Below are positions 17,744 through 25,595 of a stretch of 64,000 nucleotides of DNA, one piece after another (within the stretch, counting starts at the first letter, position 1; every line of letters starts with the position of its first letter). The notes under the pieces are model-generated. The model was not told the origin of the DNA. It saw only the letters and a program-made list of their open reading frames with translations, and did no database searches. Origin of the DNA: Pedobacter gandavensis (GTDB lineage Bacteria; Bacteroidota; Bacteroidia; Sphingobacteriales; Sphingobacteriaceae); assembly GCF_014172405.1 (NCBI RefSeq), contig NZ_WNXC01000007.1:62001-126000 (forward strand). Direction: 5' to 3'. Made by a program: the position numbers and the translations under genes.

Positions 17744-18847
17744 ATGAAAAAGATATTTTTAATTGCCTGCGGTATTGGCTTTGGTTTATCCGGCTATGCG
17801 CAGGAAGCACCATTAAAAACGATTAAAGACAATGCGGCGACAGTCGTAAAAAACCAAGGTCAGACTGGTACCTGCTGGAATTACTCTACCACTTCACTGA
17901 TCGAATCAGAAGAAATACGCAAAGGAAAGGGTGATTTTAACCTTTCAGAAATGTTTCCTGCCAGAAATATCTATATAGAAAAGGCGAAAAACTATATCCT
18001 TAGACAAGGGAAAGCGCAATTTGGAGAAGGTGGACTGGGTCATGACCTGATCAGAGCAACGGCACTGTATGGCGCCATGCCACAAGAAGTTTTTCAAGGG
18101 GCAACCGGAGAAATTCCAAACCATAGTGGCCTGGAGCAATCACTTAAAGGTTACCTGGACAGTGTCCTGAAAAAACGCCCTGTTGCAGCCAACTGGCTTG
18201 TTGGTTATGAGCAAATCCTGAATCAAAAACTAGGTACGCCACCAGCTAATTTTGACTATAAAGGAAAAAACTACACGCCAAAAACTTTTGCTAAAGAAGT
18301 GTTAAAGTTCAATCCTGATGACTATGTCAACATCTCTTCTTTTACGCACCATCCTTACTACTCTTCTTTCGTACTGGAAGCTCCGGATAATTTTGCCAAT
18401 GGTTCATTCTATAACCTGCCACTTGATGAAATGATCAGTCTGACCAAGAGTGCTGTTGAAAAAGGATACACAGTAATGTGGGATGCTGATGTGAGCAGCA
18501 AAAATTTCCAGCAGAAAAAAGGGTACGCGATGTTATTTGCTGATGATGCAGATGTGAAAGCGGAGACTTTAAATCCTAATGCAAAAGAAAAAGCATACTC
18601 TCCGGAGTTGCGTCAGCAATTATATGAGGACCTAACAACTCAAGATGATCATTTGATGCACCTGGTTGGTTTGGAGCAATCCAGTGATGGCAAGTACTTC
18701 TTTAAGGTGAAGAACTCTTGGGGTGAGGTAGGCCCGTTCAAAGGTTACATTGAAGTTTCCGAGCCTTATTTCGCCATCAACACCGTGAGTTTAGTGGTAC
18801 CGAAGGCAGCTTTACCCTCAAAATTGAAAAAGAAATTAGGTCTCTAA
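17744..18847 (+). CDS. C1 family aminopeptidase (bleomycin hydrolase/PepC type)
   Basis: 367 residues with a signal peptide ending GYAQ (about residue 20). The papain-fold triad is visible: NQGQTGTCWNYST with catalytic Cys44, a His in DDHLMHLVGLEQ near residue 305 and Asn in VKNSWGEVG near residue 326. The Cys context and the DDHLMH motif are those of bleomycin hydrolase/aminopeptidase C, though it is shorter than the ~450-residue cytosolic PepC and is secreted. It probably trims peptides in the periplasm. It is monocistronic and ends at a large hairpin. Confidence 0.88.
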   Translation: MKKIFLIACGIGFGLSGYAQEAPLKTIKDNAATVVKNQGQTGTCWNYSTTSLIESEEIRKGKGDFNLSEMFPARNIYIEKAKNYILRQGKAQFGEGGLGHDLIRATALYGAMPQEVFQGATGEIPNHSGLEQSLKGYLDSVLKKRPVAANWLVGYEQILNQKLGTPPANFDYKGKNYTPKTFAKEVLKFNPDDYVNISSFTHHPYYSSFVLEAPDNFANGSFYNLPLDEMISLTKSAVEKGYTVMWDADVSSKNFQQKKGYAMLFADDADVKAETLNPNAKEKAYSPELRQQLYEDLTTQDDHLMHLVGLEQSSDGKYFFKVKNSWGEVGPFKGYIEVSEPYFAINTVSLVVPKAALPSKLKKKLGL

Positions 18848-18884
18848 TTCTGAATCATTTTTAGTCGTAATTTTTAAATTTAAG

Positions 18885-18958
18885 AAAAGGCCTGTGCTCT
18901 TTTCGTTACCAAATCTTTAGCTTAAAGGTTGGCGCGAAAGAAAGAACACAGGCCTTTT
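18885..18958 (+). terminator. long imperfect hairpin terminator (element A)
   Basis: Outer 12-bp stem AAAAGGCCTGTG/CACAGGCCTTTT, then CTTT(t)CG/CGAAAG, CCAA/TTGG and an inner CTTT-agctt-AAAG. The 74-base element is followed by TTTTGTTTTT. It is much longer than the other terminators here and shares its inner sequence with element B at 19166. Confidence 0.75.
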
Positions 18959-19018
18959 GTTTTTAACAACCTGACTACCTTTACGTTCAAACATATACAT
19001 CAACATCTTTACACCTAG

Positions 19019-19083
19019 ATATCATGATATACTGACACCTAACTGCGCAATACCCATCTATATCATGATGTACTGATATCTAA
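19019..19083. repeat. two imperfect 24-base direct repeats carrying a palindrome
   Basis: Copy 1 at 19019-19042 and copy 2 at 19060-19083 agree at 21 of 24 positions, 41 bases apart. Copy 1 contains the perfect palindrome ATATCATGATAT; copy 2 has ATATCATGATGT. They lie between two convergent genes, where operators are unexpected. Confidence 0.6.
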
Positions 19084-19165
19084 ATATCAAAACGCATTAA
19101 CATACAATCCTACTGGCTTCAGGGTATACCCAATATTTTTTACCCCTGGGATTTGTGCATAAAAA

Positions 19166-19232
19166 AGCCAGGAGGCTTTACGTACCTGCAAATCTTTCCT
19201 ATAAAGATTCAAGTTCGAAAAGCGTCCTGGCT
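19166..19232 (-). terminator. long imperfect hairpin terminator (element B)
   Basis: AGCCAGGA/TCCTGGCT with an inner GCTTT/AAAGC stem after a 1x1 internal loop and a central ATCTTT/AAAGAT hairpin; followed on the minus strand by TTTTTTATG. It ends the S9 peptidase gene. Its core at 19189-19209 matches 18910-18930 of element A at 16 of 21 positions. Confidence 0.75.
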
Positions 19233-19249
19233 ATTTTAAAAAATAGAAC

Positions 19250-21748
19250 TTACTTCTTCGGTTCCAATTCCATCCCGGTCACATCAACCTCTCCCGTTTG
19301 GGAGAAATCACCGATCAGGTATTTATTGAAATGATCTGCAAGCTTCCAGAAAGTATATTCTGTTAAATCGCCAAATCCATGACGCTGTCCAGGAACGATT
19401 ACAAATTCGAATCTCTTACCAGCTTTCATCAATGCATTAGCAACTCTAATCGTATTTGCCGGGTGAACATTGTTGTCAATATCACCAGTCATCAACATCA
19501 AATGACCCTTTAGGTTTTTCGCCAGATCAGGATTTTTATCTATACTATATTTGAAAGTAGTATCCCCTTTGGCAGAAATCACTTCTTTTACACCATGGTG
19601 TTTTTCACTCCACCAACGGTTATAAATGCTGTTGTCATGATTACCGGCATTTGATACCGCAGCCTTAAAGAAATCAGGATAGACTAACATCGCGGCAGTA
19701 GACATAAATCCACCTCCGGAATGTCCCGTGATCCCTACTTTAGTTGCATCGATAAACTTGTTTTTATCCGCCAGTTGCTCTACAGCAGCTTTCTTATCAG
19801 CCAATCCATAATCGCGCAGGTTACCATAACCGAAAGTATGGTACCATTTAGAACGGGCAGGGTTTCCACCTCGGTTACCTACAGTGATCACGATATAGCC
19901 AAATTGCGCCAATCGCTCTGTTCTGTCCATGCTTTTACTGAAAGATTTGTTTACGGCTTCTGTTTGAGGACCAGGGTAAACATACTCGATGATCGGGTAC
20001 TTTTTATTCGGGTCAAAATCAAAAGGTTTGTACATCACCCCATAGATATCGGTGATTCCATCATCCGCTTTTACTTTAAAAGGTTCTGGGAATTTGTATC
20101 CTGTAGCCATTAACAAGGACAAATCAGTAGTTTCCAGGTTCATCACCACCTTCCCGCTATTGTCCATCACTACGGCTTTAGGCGCTGTATTTACTCTCGA
20201 GAAATTGTCTACAAAGAACTTAGCTTCATCGCTCATGCTAATCGCATGATCAAAATCGCCTGGATTTAACAATTTCATACCTGAACCATCAAAATTGATG
20301 CGGTACAAGTGTACATAATAAGGATCTTCCTTACTCTCTTTACCATTGGCCGTGAAGTAAAGTACTCTGTTTTTTTGATCTACATTTACGATCTCTTCGC
20401 AATGAAAAGCACCTTTAGTAATTTGATTTTTCAGTTTCCCTGTAGCGTCGAACAGGTAAAAATGTCCCCATCCATCACGCTCCGACCAATGAATCATTTC
20501 TTTACCATCATTCACCAGTCCAGGGCGATTTAATTCCAAGTAAGTGTTAAAGCGTTCTTCGATTAATGGCGTAACTGATCCGGATTGAATATCTACGGCA
20601 CATACATCCACACGCTTCAAATCTCTACTGGTACGACCAAAATAGATCTTATTATTTGTTCCCAACCAGATAGATGGGCGGAACTCATTATCTCTATCCT
20701 TGTTTAGGTTTGGCGACTGCCATACGGACAAATTCTGATCTTTAAAAGCATGTGTATTTAGCTTTTTATAAGTCTTAGCGGCGAAGTTAAACAACAACAT
20801 CTCATCGATAGGTGCTTCAGCTTCACCGGGCATCTGGTATTTATAAGTTTCCAGGGTTGGTCTTCCTGCGGAAACATTATTGATGACCCAAAGATCCTTT
20901 ACCTTGCGGCTATCAGACCTATTCAGCACAAAATGCTTCGCGTCTGGTGACCACAATACATAAGCTCTTCTTCTTTTTTTATTGTTCTTTTCATTCTCTT
21001 CATTATTCTCACCATCCCCATTACTACCGTAAGCATAGAACTTCTCTCCGTCTTTCGTCAGCTGGTTCTCTACAATAGTGCTATCTTCTTCATTTTTAAC
21101 CGCTTTCTTATAGTTTTCTTTATCCATCCAATACAGATTGTAATTTCTGGTAAAAATGATGGCTGAAGAATCCGGAGCCACAGCACCCCAGCTAGGTTTA
21201 GCCTTAGGTTTGGTATAATTAGGTACTTCTGTCAACTTTGCTGTCGCCAGTACATAATTGAAAAAGTAGATCTTTTTCTGTAGCGAGTCTGCCGCTTTTT
21301 TATCTTTTCTATCTTTCTTTAGCTCATCAACTGTGCTTTTCAGCTCAAAGGTAACCGCCTTTTCATCCGCAGAGAACTTTAGGTTCTCCAGAGGTAGGTG
21401 CTGTGCATCAAAAGGATCGCGCATAATCGTCGTGATTTCTGCCGCCAATTTCGCATTGTCAAAGATCTTCTTTTTAGTTTTCGCTGATGGATCTACCAGA
21501 TACCATTCCTTTCCTGCCGGTGTTTCATATTCATACCAGAATCGGTTGCTCAGTTTTAGCCAATGTGGATCCACTGCCGTAGAATAAACCAATTTTTTAA
21601 TCTTGGCTGGTGAGAACCTAGAAGCCAATTGGTAATTGGCCTTCGGAGCAGGTACTGTCGACTCAGTAATGGTGAAAGTTTTGGTTTGCGCCAAAGCTCC
21701 ATAACCCATACAAAGCGAGAGTAAAAGAGGGGTGTAAAGTTTCTTCAT
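19250..21748 (-). CDS. S9 family prolyl oligopeptidase/dipeptidyl peptidase IV-like
   Basis: 832 residues with a signal peptide ending ALAQ near residue 20. Residues 40-560 form a beta-propeller; the C-terminal alpha/beta hydrolase carries the nucleophile GHSGGGFMS near residue 680, the acid in GDIDNNVHPANT near 765 and the His in GQRHGFGD near 798. It probably cleaves X-Pro or short peptides outside the cytoplasm, as DPP-IV enzymes do. A charged Asn/Lys/Glu-rich insertion lies near residues 245-265 (NNEENEKNNKKRRR). It is monocistronic and divergent from the deacetylases. Confidence 0.9.
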   Translation of the reverse strand: MKKLYTPLLLSLCMGYGALAQTKTFTITESTVPAPKANYQLASRFSPAKIKKLVYSTAVDPHWLKLSNRFWYEYETPAGKEWYLVDPSAKTKKKIFDNAKLAAEITTIMRDPFDAQHLPLENLKFSADEKAVTFELKSTVDELKKDRKDKKAADSLQKKIYFFNYVLATAKLTEVPNYTKPKAKPSWGAVAPDSSAIIFTRNYNLYWMDKENYKKAVKNEEDSTIVENQLTKDGEKFYAYGSNGDGENNEENEKNNKKRRRAYVLWSPDAKHFVLNRSDSRKVKDLWVINNVSAGRPTLETYKYQMPGEAEAPIDEMLLFNFAAKTYKKLNTHAFKDQNLSVWQSPNLNKDRDNEFRPSIWLGTNNKIYFGRTSRDLKRVDVCAVDIQSGSVTPLIEERFNTYLELNRPGLVNDGKEMIHWSERDGWGHFYLFDATGKLKNQITKGAFHCEEIVNVDQKNRVLYFTANGKESKEDPYYVHLYRINFDGSGMKLLNPGDFDHAISMSDEAKFFVDNFSRVNTAPKAVVMDNSGKVVMNLETTDLSLLMATGYKFPEPFKVKADDGITDIYGVMYKPFDFDPNKKYPIIEYVYPGPQTEAVNKSFSKSMDRTERLAQFGYIVITVGNRGGNPARSKWYHTFGYGNLRDYGLADKKAAVEQLADKNKFIDATKVGITGHSGGGFMSTAAMLVYPDFFKAAVSNAGNHDNSIYNRWWSEKHHGVKEVISAKGDTTFKYSIDKNPDLAKNLKGHLMLMTGDIDNNVHPANTIRVANALMKAGKRFEFVIVPGQRHGFGDLTEYTFWKLADHFNKYLIGDFSQTGEVDVTGMELEPKK

Positions 21749-21874
21749 TAGTGGTTTTAAATAAACCGCCTAAATTATTGATAAAAGGTGGTAGGAAAAG
21801 GTTTTCTTTTGTAATAAAAGCGATAGTTTTAACGATTTCAAGAAGATGATTTTGAAACTGGACAAATCCGGATA

Positions 21875-21894
21875 ACAATGTCATTAGACATTGT
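21875..21894. promoter_or_regulatory. palindrome ACAATGTC-ATTA-GACATTGT
   Basis: Perfect 8-base arms with a 4-base centre, 31 bases upstream of the deacetylase -7 box and 126 upstream of the S9 start. A good operator candidate for the divergent pair. Confidence 0.5.
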
Positions 21895-21925
21895 AAATAT
21901 AATGAGTAAATCAGGATTGATTTTT

Positions 21926-21933
21926 TAGTTTTG
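21926..21933 (+). promoter_or_regulatory. -7 promoter box of deacetylase operon
   Basis: TAGTTTTG, an exact TAnnTTTG, 16 bases before the ATG at 21950. Confidence 0.6.
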
Positions 21934-21949
21934 TATGAAATACTGAATT

Positions 21950-22837
21950 ATGAAACATACCTTCCTCCCTATTCTAGCAGCTGCGGTAATATTTACTGCA
22001 GGATGCCAGTCAAAATCACAAACCACTGGTGCTACTGACCACCCTAAAGATTCATTAACCACTACAACTTCGGAAGGTACTTCGGCAACAGAGCAAAGCC
22101 CGGCGCCAACCACGGATATCTCCAAAATCAAAGTGGCAGATGCTAAAACCATCCTTGCACGTAAGCAAGTTCCGATTTTATGTTATCACCAGGTGCGCGA
22201 CTGGAGGGAAAAAGACTCTAAAGCAGCTAAAGATTATATCATTCCTATTGCGACTTTCAAAGACCACATGAAAATGTTGGCAGATAGTGGTTACCACACC
22301 ATCTTGCCAGATCAGTTGTATGATTATTTAAACAATGGTACTGCATTACCTTCTAAACCGATCATGCTGACTTTTGATGATACCGATTTAGATCAGTTTA
22401 CAATTGCAGCTCCAGAAATGAAAAAATATGGTTTCAAAGGTGTGTTTTTCGTGATGACAGTTTCCCTGGGCAGACCAAATTACATGAGTAGAGACCAGGT
22501 AAAACAACTTTCAGATATGGGTCATGTGATCGGTTCTCATACTTGGGATCACCACAATGTAAAAAAATACCAAGGACAGGATTGGGTAACACAAATTGAG
22601 AAACCAACCAAAACCCTGGAAGAAATTACTGGCAAAAAAATTCAACATTTCGCTTATCCATTCGGATTATGGAACCCTGAAGCCATTCCAGAACTTAAAA
22701 AAAGAGGTATGAAATCTGCATTTATTTTGGCGACAAAGCGCGATGAAAACGATCCATTGTATACCATCAGAAGGATTATTGCCAGCGGTTACTGGACTTC
22801 AAAAACCTTAAACAACAGCATAAAAAATAGCTTTTAA
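21950..22837 (+). CDS. NodB-type polysaccharide deacetylase lipoprotein
   Basis: 295 residues. Lipobox TAGC gives lipidated Cys19; a Ser/Thr-rich linker follows to about residue 60. The CE4/NodB domain shows MLTFDDTDLDQ (motif 1 with the catalytic and metal Asp) and GSHTWDHHN (motif 2, HxxxH metal site), with FAYPFGLW later. CE4 enzymes remove acetyl or related groups from peptidoglycan, chitin-like or exopolysaccharide chains. The Asp-Asp-Thr sequence replaces the usual Asp-Asp-Gly. First of two tandem paralogues eight bases apart. Confidence 0.9.
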   Translation: MKHTFLPILAAAVIFTAGCQSKSQTTGATDHPKDSLTTTTSEGTSATEQSPAPTTDISKIKVADAKTILARKQVPILCYHQVRDWREKDSKAAKDYIIPIATFKDHMKMLADSGYHTILPDQLYDYLNNGTALPSKPIMLTFDDTDLDQFTIAAPEMKKYGFKGVFFVMTVSLGRPNYMSRDQVKQLSDMGHVIGSHTWDHHNVKKYQGQDWVTQIEKPTKTLEEITGKKIQHFAYPFGLWNPEAIPELKKRGMKSAFILATKRDENDPLYTIRRIIASGYWTSKTLNNSIKNSF

Positions 22838-22845
22838 TAAAAAAA

Positions 22846-23721
22846 ATGAGAAATACACTGTTCACACTGGCCGCGCTCTCGGTCCTGTTTTTTTCTTCAT
22901 GTGTGGAAAATAGTAAGGCTGAAAAAGAGAGTACTATCGCATCAGGGATGAAAGATCAGTCTAAAATAAGTGCTAATGATCCAACCACAGCAGATTCTGC
23001 TTTGGTTGGAAAAAAAGCAAGCTCAGCAGAAGTACTCGCAAAAAAAGAGGTACCAGTACTTTGCTACCATCAGATCAGAGATTGGAAGGCCAGTGATTCA
23101 AAGCGTGCGCATGATGACATCATTCCACCGGCAAATTTTAGTCAGCATATAAAAATGCTGGCTGACAGTGGTTACCATACCATTTTACCGGATGAGTTGT
23201 ATGATTACCTGAACTATGACAAACCGCTTCCTGAAAAACCAATCATGATCACGTTTGACGATACTGACCTTGATCAATATACGGTAGGTGCTAAGGAGTT
23301 AAAAAAATATGGCTTTAAAGGCGTTTTCTTTATCATGACTGTTTCAATTGGCCGACCGAGGTACATGAGTAAAGCGCAAATCAAGGAGCTTTCCGATGAA
23401 GGGCATGTCATTGCCAGTCATACATGGAACCATAAAAACTTTGCGCAATTTACTGATGAAGATTGGGAAGTTCAGATCGACAAGCCGACTAAAACATTGG
23501 AAGCAATTACAGGTAAGAAAGTCGAATATTTCGCCTACCCTTACGGTGTTTCCAAAGCTGCTAGTTTGCATAAGTTAGAAGAACATGGCTTCAAAGCTGC
23601 TTTTATCTTATCTACAAAGCGCGATCTTGAATATCCATTGTTTACGATTCGCCGAATTATAGACCCTGGAACTTATACTGCCAAAAATCTATACAATAGC
23701 ATCAATAAAAGCTTCAAATAA
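22846..23721 (+). CDS. NodB-type polysaccharide deacetylase lipoprotein (paralogue)
   Basis: 291 residues, lipobox FSSC with Cys19 and a polar linker. The domain is a close copy of the upstream one: QIRDWKASDSKRAHDD, ADSGYHTILPDELYDYLNYD, MITFDDTDLDQ (motif 1), ASHTWNHKN (HxxxH motif 2), FAYPYGV and the C-terminal PLFTIRRIID. Both copies keep the metal triad, so both should be active; the retained difference in linker suggests different targets. Same operon, same terminator. Confidence 0.9.
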   Translation: MRNTLFTLAALSVLFFSSCVENSKAEKESTIASGMKDQSKISANDPTTADSALVGKKASSAEVLAKKEVPVLCYHQIRDWKASDSKRAHDDIIPPANFSQHIKMLADSGYHTILPDELYDYLNYDKPLPEKPIMITFDDTDLDQYTVGAKELKKYGFKGVFFIMTVSIGRPRYMSKAQIKELSDEGHVIASHTWNHKNFAQFTDEDWEVQIDKPTKTLEAITGKKVEYFAYPYGVSKAASLHKLEEHGFKAAFILSTKRDLEYPLFTIRRIIDPGTYTAKNLYNSINKSFK

Positions 23722-23734
23722 TAGCTTTGGCGTC

Positions 23735-23785
23735 AAAAAAAGAGGGATGAATTACTATAATTAGTAAATCATCCCTCTTTTTTTT
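23735..23785. terminator. bidirectional terminator
   Basis: GAGGGATGA/TCATCCCTC stem with an inner TTACTA-taat-TAGTAA after an A-A mismatch, flanked by A7 and T9. Lies between the deacetylase operon and the convergent GreA-like gene. Confidence 0.88.
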
Positions 23786-23808
23786 AGGCAAGGAAATCTA
23801 GCTTCAGA

Positions 23809-24264
23809 TTAAATTATTTCTTTGATCACATAATGCTTACCATTGAAATCAAATGCTGCGCCTTTTTCTTTCCCAATCAATAGGTTGCCAATTGGTGAAG
23901 CCGCAGAGATGGCAAAGATATTTTCGTCATCCAATTTCAATTGTCCGGCACTTATGCTAATGTAAAAAACACCCTCAGAAGTATATACCAGGTTTCCATT
24001 TCTCACCTTCTCATTTGAAGGCGTATCTTTGATCGAATTTAGCAACTGTAAATTTTGTTGCGCATCCATTAACAGTCTTTTGTTCCTGCTGATGTCTTGT
24101 TGCATCATTTCTCTTGTAGTTTCGAATTTATCACCTGCACTACTCTTCGTATCGTCATTACTCGCTTCACGAGATTGCTCTAAAGCTGTTTCTGCAGTCT
24201 GAATCCGCTGTTCAATAAAGTTCAAACACAGGTGATATAGCTTTTCTTTAATATCCTTCATCAT
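23809..24264 (-). CDS. GreA/GreB C-terminal domain-like protein
   Basis: 151 residues from ATG 24264, whose A is shared with the upstream nitroreductase stop (TAATG), so translation is probably coupled; a longer frame begins at 24279. The N-terminal half is a charged helical region (likely coiled coil, residues 10-85) and the C-terminal half contains AISAASPIGNLLIGKEKGAAF, the conserved strand-turn of the GreA/GreB C-terminal domain, which rescues backtracked RNA polymerase. It lacks the GreA N-terminal acidic tip spacing, so the cleavage function is uncertain. Confidence 0.7.
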   Translation of the reverse strand: MMKDIKEKLYHLCLNFIEQRIQTAETALEQSREASNDDTKSSAGDKFETTREMMQQDISRNKRLLMDAQQNLQLLNSIKDTPSNEKVRNGNLVYTSEGVFYISISAGQLKLDDENIFAISAASPIGNLLIGKEKGAAFDFNGKHYVIKEII

Positions 24265-24842
24265 TATGATTCTACCCATTTTACTTTATCTGCGATCGGA
24301 CCTCTTTTTGCTGTTCTAGGCGCTTCATTGTGGTAGCCCATATAGAAAAGGCCAAAACATTTTTCATGCGCTTCAAGATCAAGAAAACTACCAAGTGATT
24401 CAATCATTCCTGGAGAGCTCCAATAGGCACCTATATTTAGGGCTTCAGCGGTTAGTGCCATGTTTTGTACTGCACAGGCGAGCGCAGCAAGTTCTTCCCA
24501 TTCCGGGATTTTATCGCTGTGTAAAGCCACATTTAAGGTAATGATACAATTTGCTTGTCCTGCTTTTTCCAGAATACTATCGTATTTTTTTTGCAGGAAC
24601 TGATGCTCCGGAGTTGTTTCTTTGTATAACCTGGCTAGCTCTGCTCCCAGCTTCAGTTTACCTTCATTTCTGAAAACGGTGAAACGCCATGGCTCCGTCA
24701 GTTTATGAGTAGGTGCATAATTTGCACTTTCCAACACCTGCTTAATCAATGCTACAGGAATCTCTTGCTCCGTATAGCTAATCGGGAAAACACTGCGGCG
24801 ACGTTGAATAATGCGACTTAATATATCTATTTCTTTTTCCAT
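24264..24842 (-). CDS. nitroreductase family protein
   Basis: 192 residues from ATG 24842 (MEKEIDILSRIIQRRRSVFP), the usual nitroreductase start and length; the longest frame would run into the upstream gene. FMN-binding signatures are RRRSVF near residue 16 and APTHKLTEPWRF near residue 44, plus GAYWSSPGMIES near residue 145. FMN-dependent NAD(P)H oxidoreductase, cytosolic, natural substrate unknown. Middle gene of a three-gene minus-strand operon. Confidence 0.88.
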   Translation of the reverse strand: MEKEIDILSRIIQRRRSVFPISYTEQEIPVALIKQVLESANYAPTHKLTEPWRFTVFRNEGKLKLGAELARLYKETTPEHQFLQKKYDSILEKAGQANCIITLNVALHSDKIPEWEELAALACAVQNMALTAEALNIGAYWSSPGMIESLGSFLDLEAHEKCFGLFYMGYHNEAPRTAKRGPIADKVKWVES

Positions 24843-24885
24843 GGATCTTTCTACTGTGATATAACTATTGGCAAAAGTAACAATA

Positions 24886-25503
24886 TCAGCTTTCCTTTTG
24901 TTTAAAATGGTCATTGTTTTCCGACTTGACTTTTTCAAGCTGCTTTCTGACCTGTTTTGCTCTCATAAAAAAGGCTACACTTTCCATATCTTCCAGATGG
25001 CCAATAGTTTCCAGTAATTCATCTTTGATCCATGGGTACCTTGGCGCAAGATTCGCGAGCACTTGCATCGCATGTACTTTGGCAGCCACCAAGACCTCCT
25101 CGTCAATCAACCAATCGAACATCAAAGCGATTAAGGGTTCAAAATCTATCCTTTCCAGTTGTCCGGGATGCAAACCTTTTGCTTTTTTACTGGTCAGAAA
25201 GGCAAGGATTTTACCGTAATGCCGCATTGGACCATGTTGTTTTCTCGCTGGAAATCGACTGAGAAAGTCTTCCAGATGATCTCCCAAACAATAGTAGTTC
25301 AGAAAAATATATTCCAGCATCCATGCCGCCCTGAAAGCCAGCTCTTTCCGGGAGTGAAAGGTCAATTCAATGACATCTTTAACTGTAAAGTATTCTTCAG
25401 ATTTATTGTAAAAATTCCTTTTGTCTGCAATTTCTGAAAGCACCTTTACCATTTTAGCCTCCATAGGGGCACCCAATCGGGTTGTTAATTCATCCTTGGT
25501 CAC
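24886..25503 (-). CDS. hypothetical protein, adenylosuccinate-lyase-neighbour type unknown
   Basis: 205 residues from the GTG at 25503 (MTKDELTTRLGAPMEAKMVKV). The start is set by the TAGTTTTG box at 25524-25531: the longer TTG frame begins upstream of that box and cannot be on the transcript. The protein is soluble and almost wholly helical, with Trp/Leu-rich repeats resembling HEAT-like pairs (ALMFDWLIDEEVLVAAKVHAMQVLANL). No function is recognised. It is the first gene of the operon with the nitroreductase and GreA-like genes and is divergent from the ABC-F gene. An ATG start at 25464 is also possible. Confidence 0.65.
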   Translation of the reverse strand: MTKDELTTRLGAPMEAKMVKVLSEIADKRNFYNKSEEYFTVKDVIELTFHSRKELAFRAAWMLEYIFLNYYCLGDHLEDFLSRFPARKQHGPMRHYGKILAFLTSKKAKGLHPGQLERIDFEPLIALMFDWLIDEEVLVAAKVHAMQVLANLAPRYPWIKDELLETIGHLEDMESVAFFMRAKQVRKQLEKVKSENNDHFKQKES

Positions 25504-25523
25504 ATTATTGAATTTTAGAATAA

Positions 25524-25531
25524 CAAAACTA
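25524..25531 (-). promoter_or_regulatory. -7 promoter box, minus-strand operon
   Basis: TAGTTTTG on the minus strand, an exact TAnnTTTG, about 20 bases before the GTG start at 25503. Back to back with the ABC-F promoter 37 bases away. Confidence 0.6.
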
Positions 25532-25567
25532 ATCAATCCCTATTCAAATCATTTTATAAATTATGAC

Positions 25568-25575
25568 TACCTTTG
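25568..25575 (+). promoter_or_regulatory. -7 promoter box of ABC-F gene
   Basis: TACCTTTG, an exact TAnnTTTG, overlaps the first codons of the longest ORF (ATG 25563). Transcription would start near 25580, so the usable start codon is the ATG at 25596. Confidence 0.65.
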
Positions 25576-25595
25576 CGGCTTATTTTATCAGCAAT

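Noticed and set aside
19721..20113. 130-codon plus-strand frame
   Set aside because: Inside the S9 peptidase gene on the other strand; the S9 motifs decide the strand.
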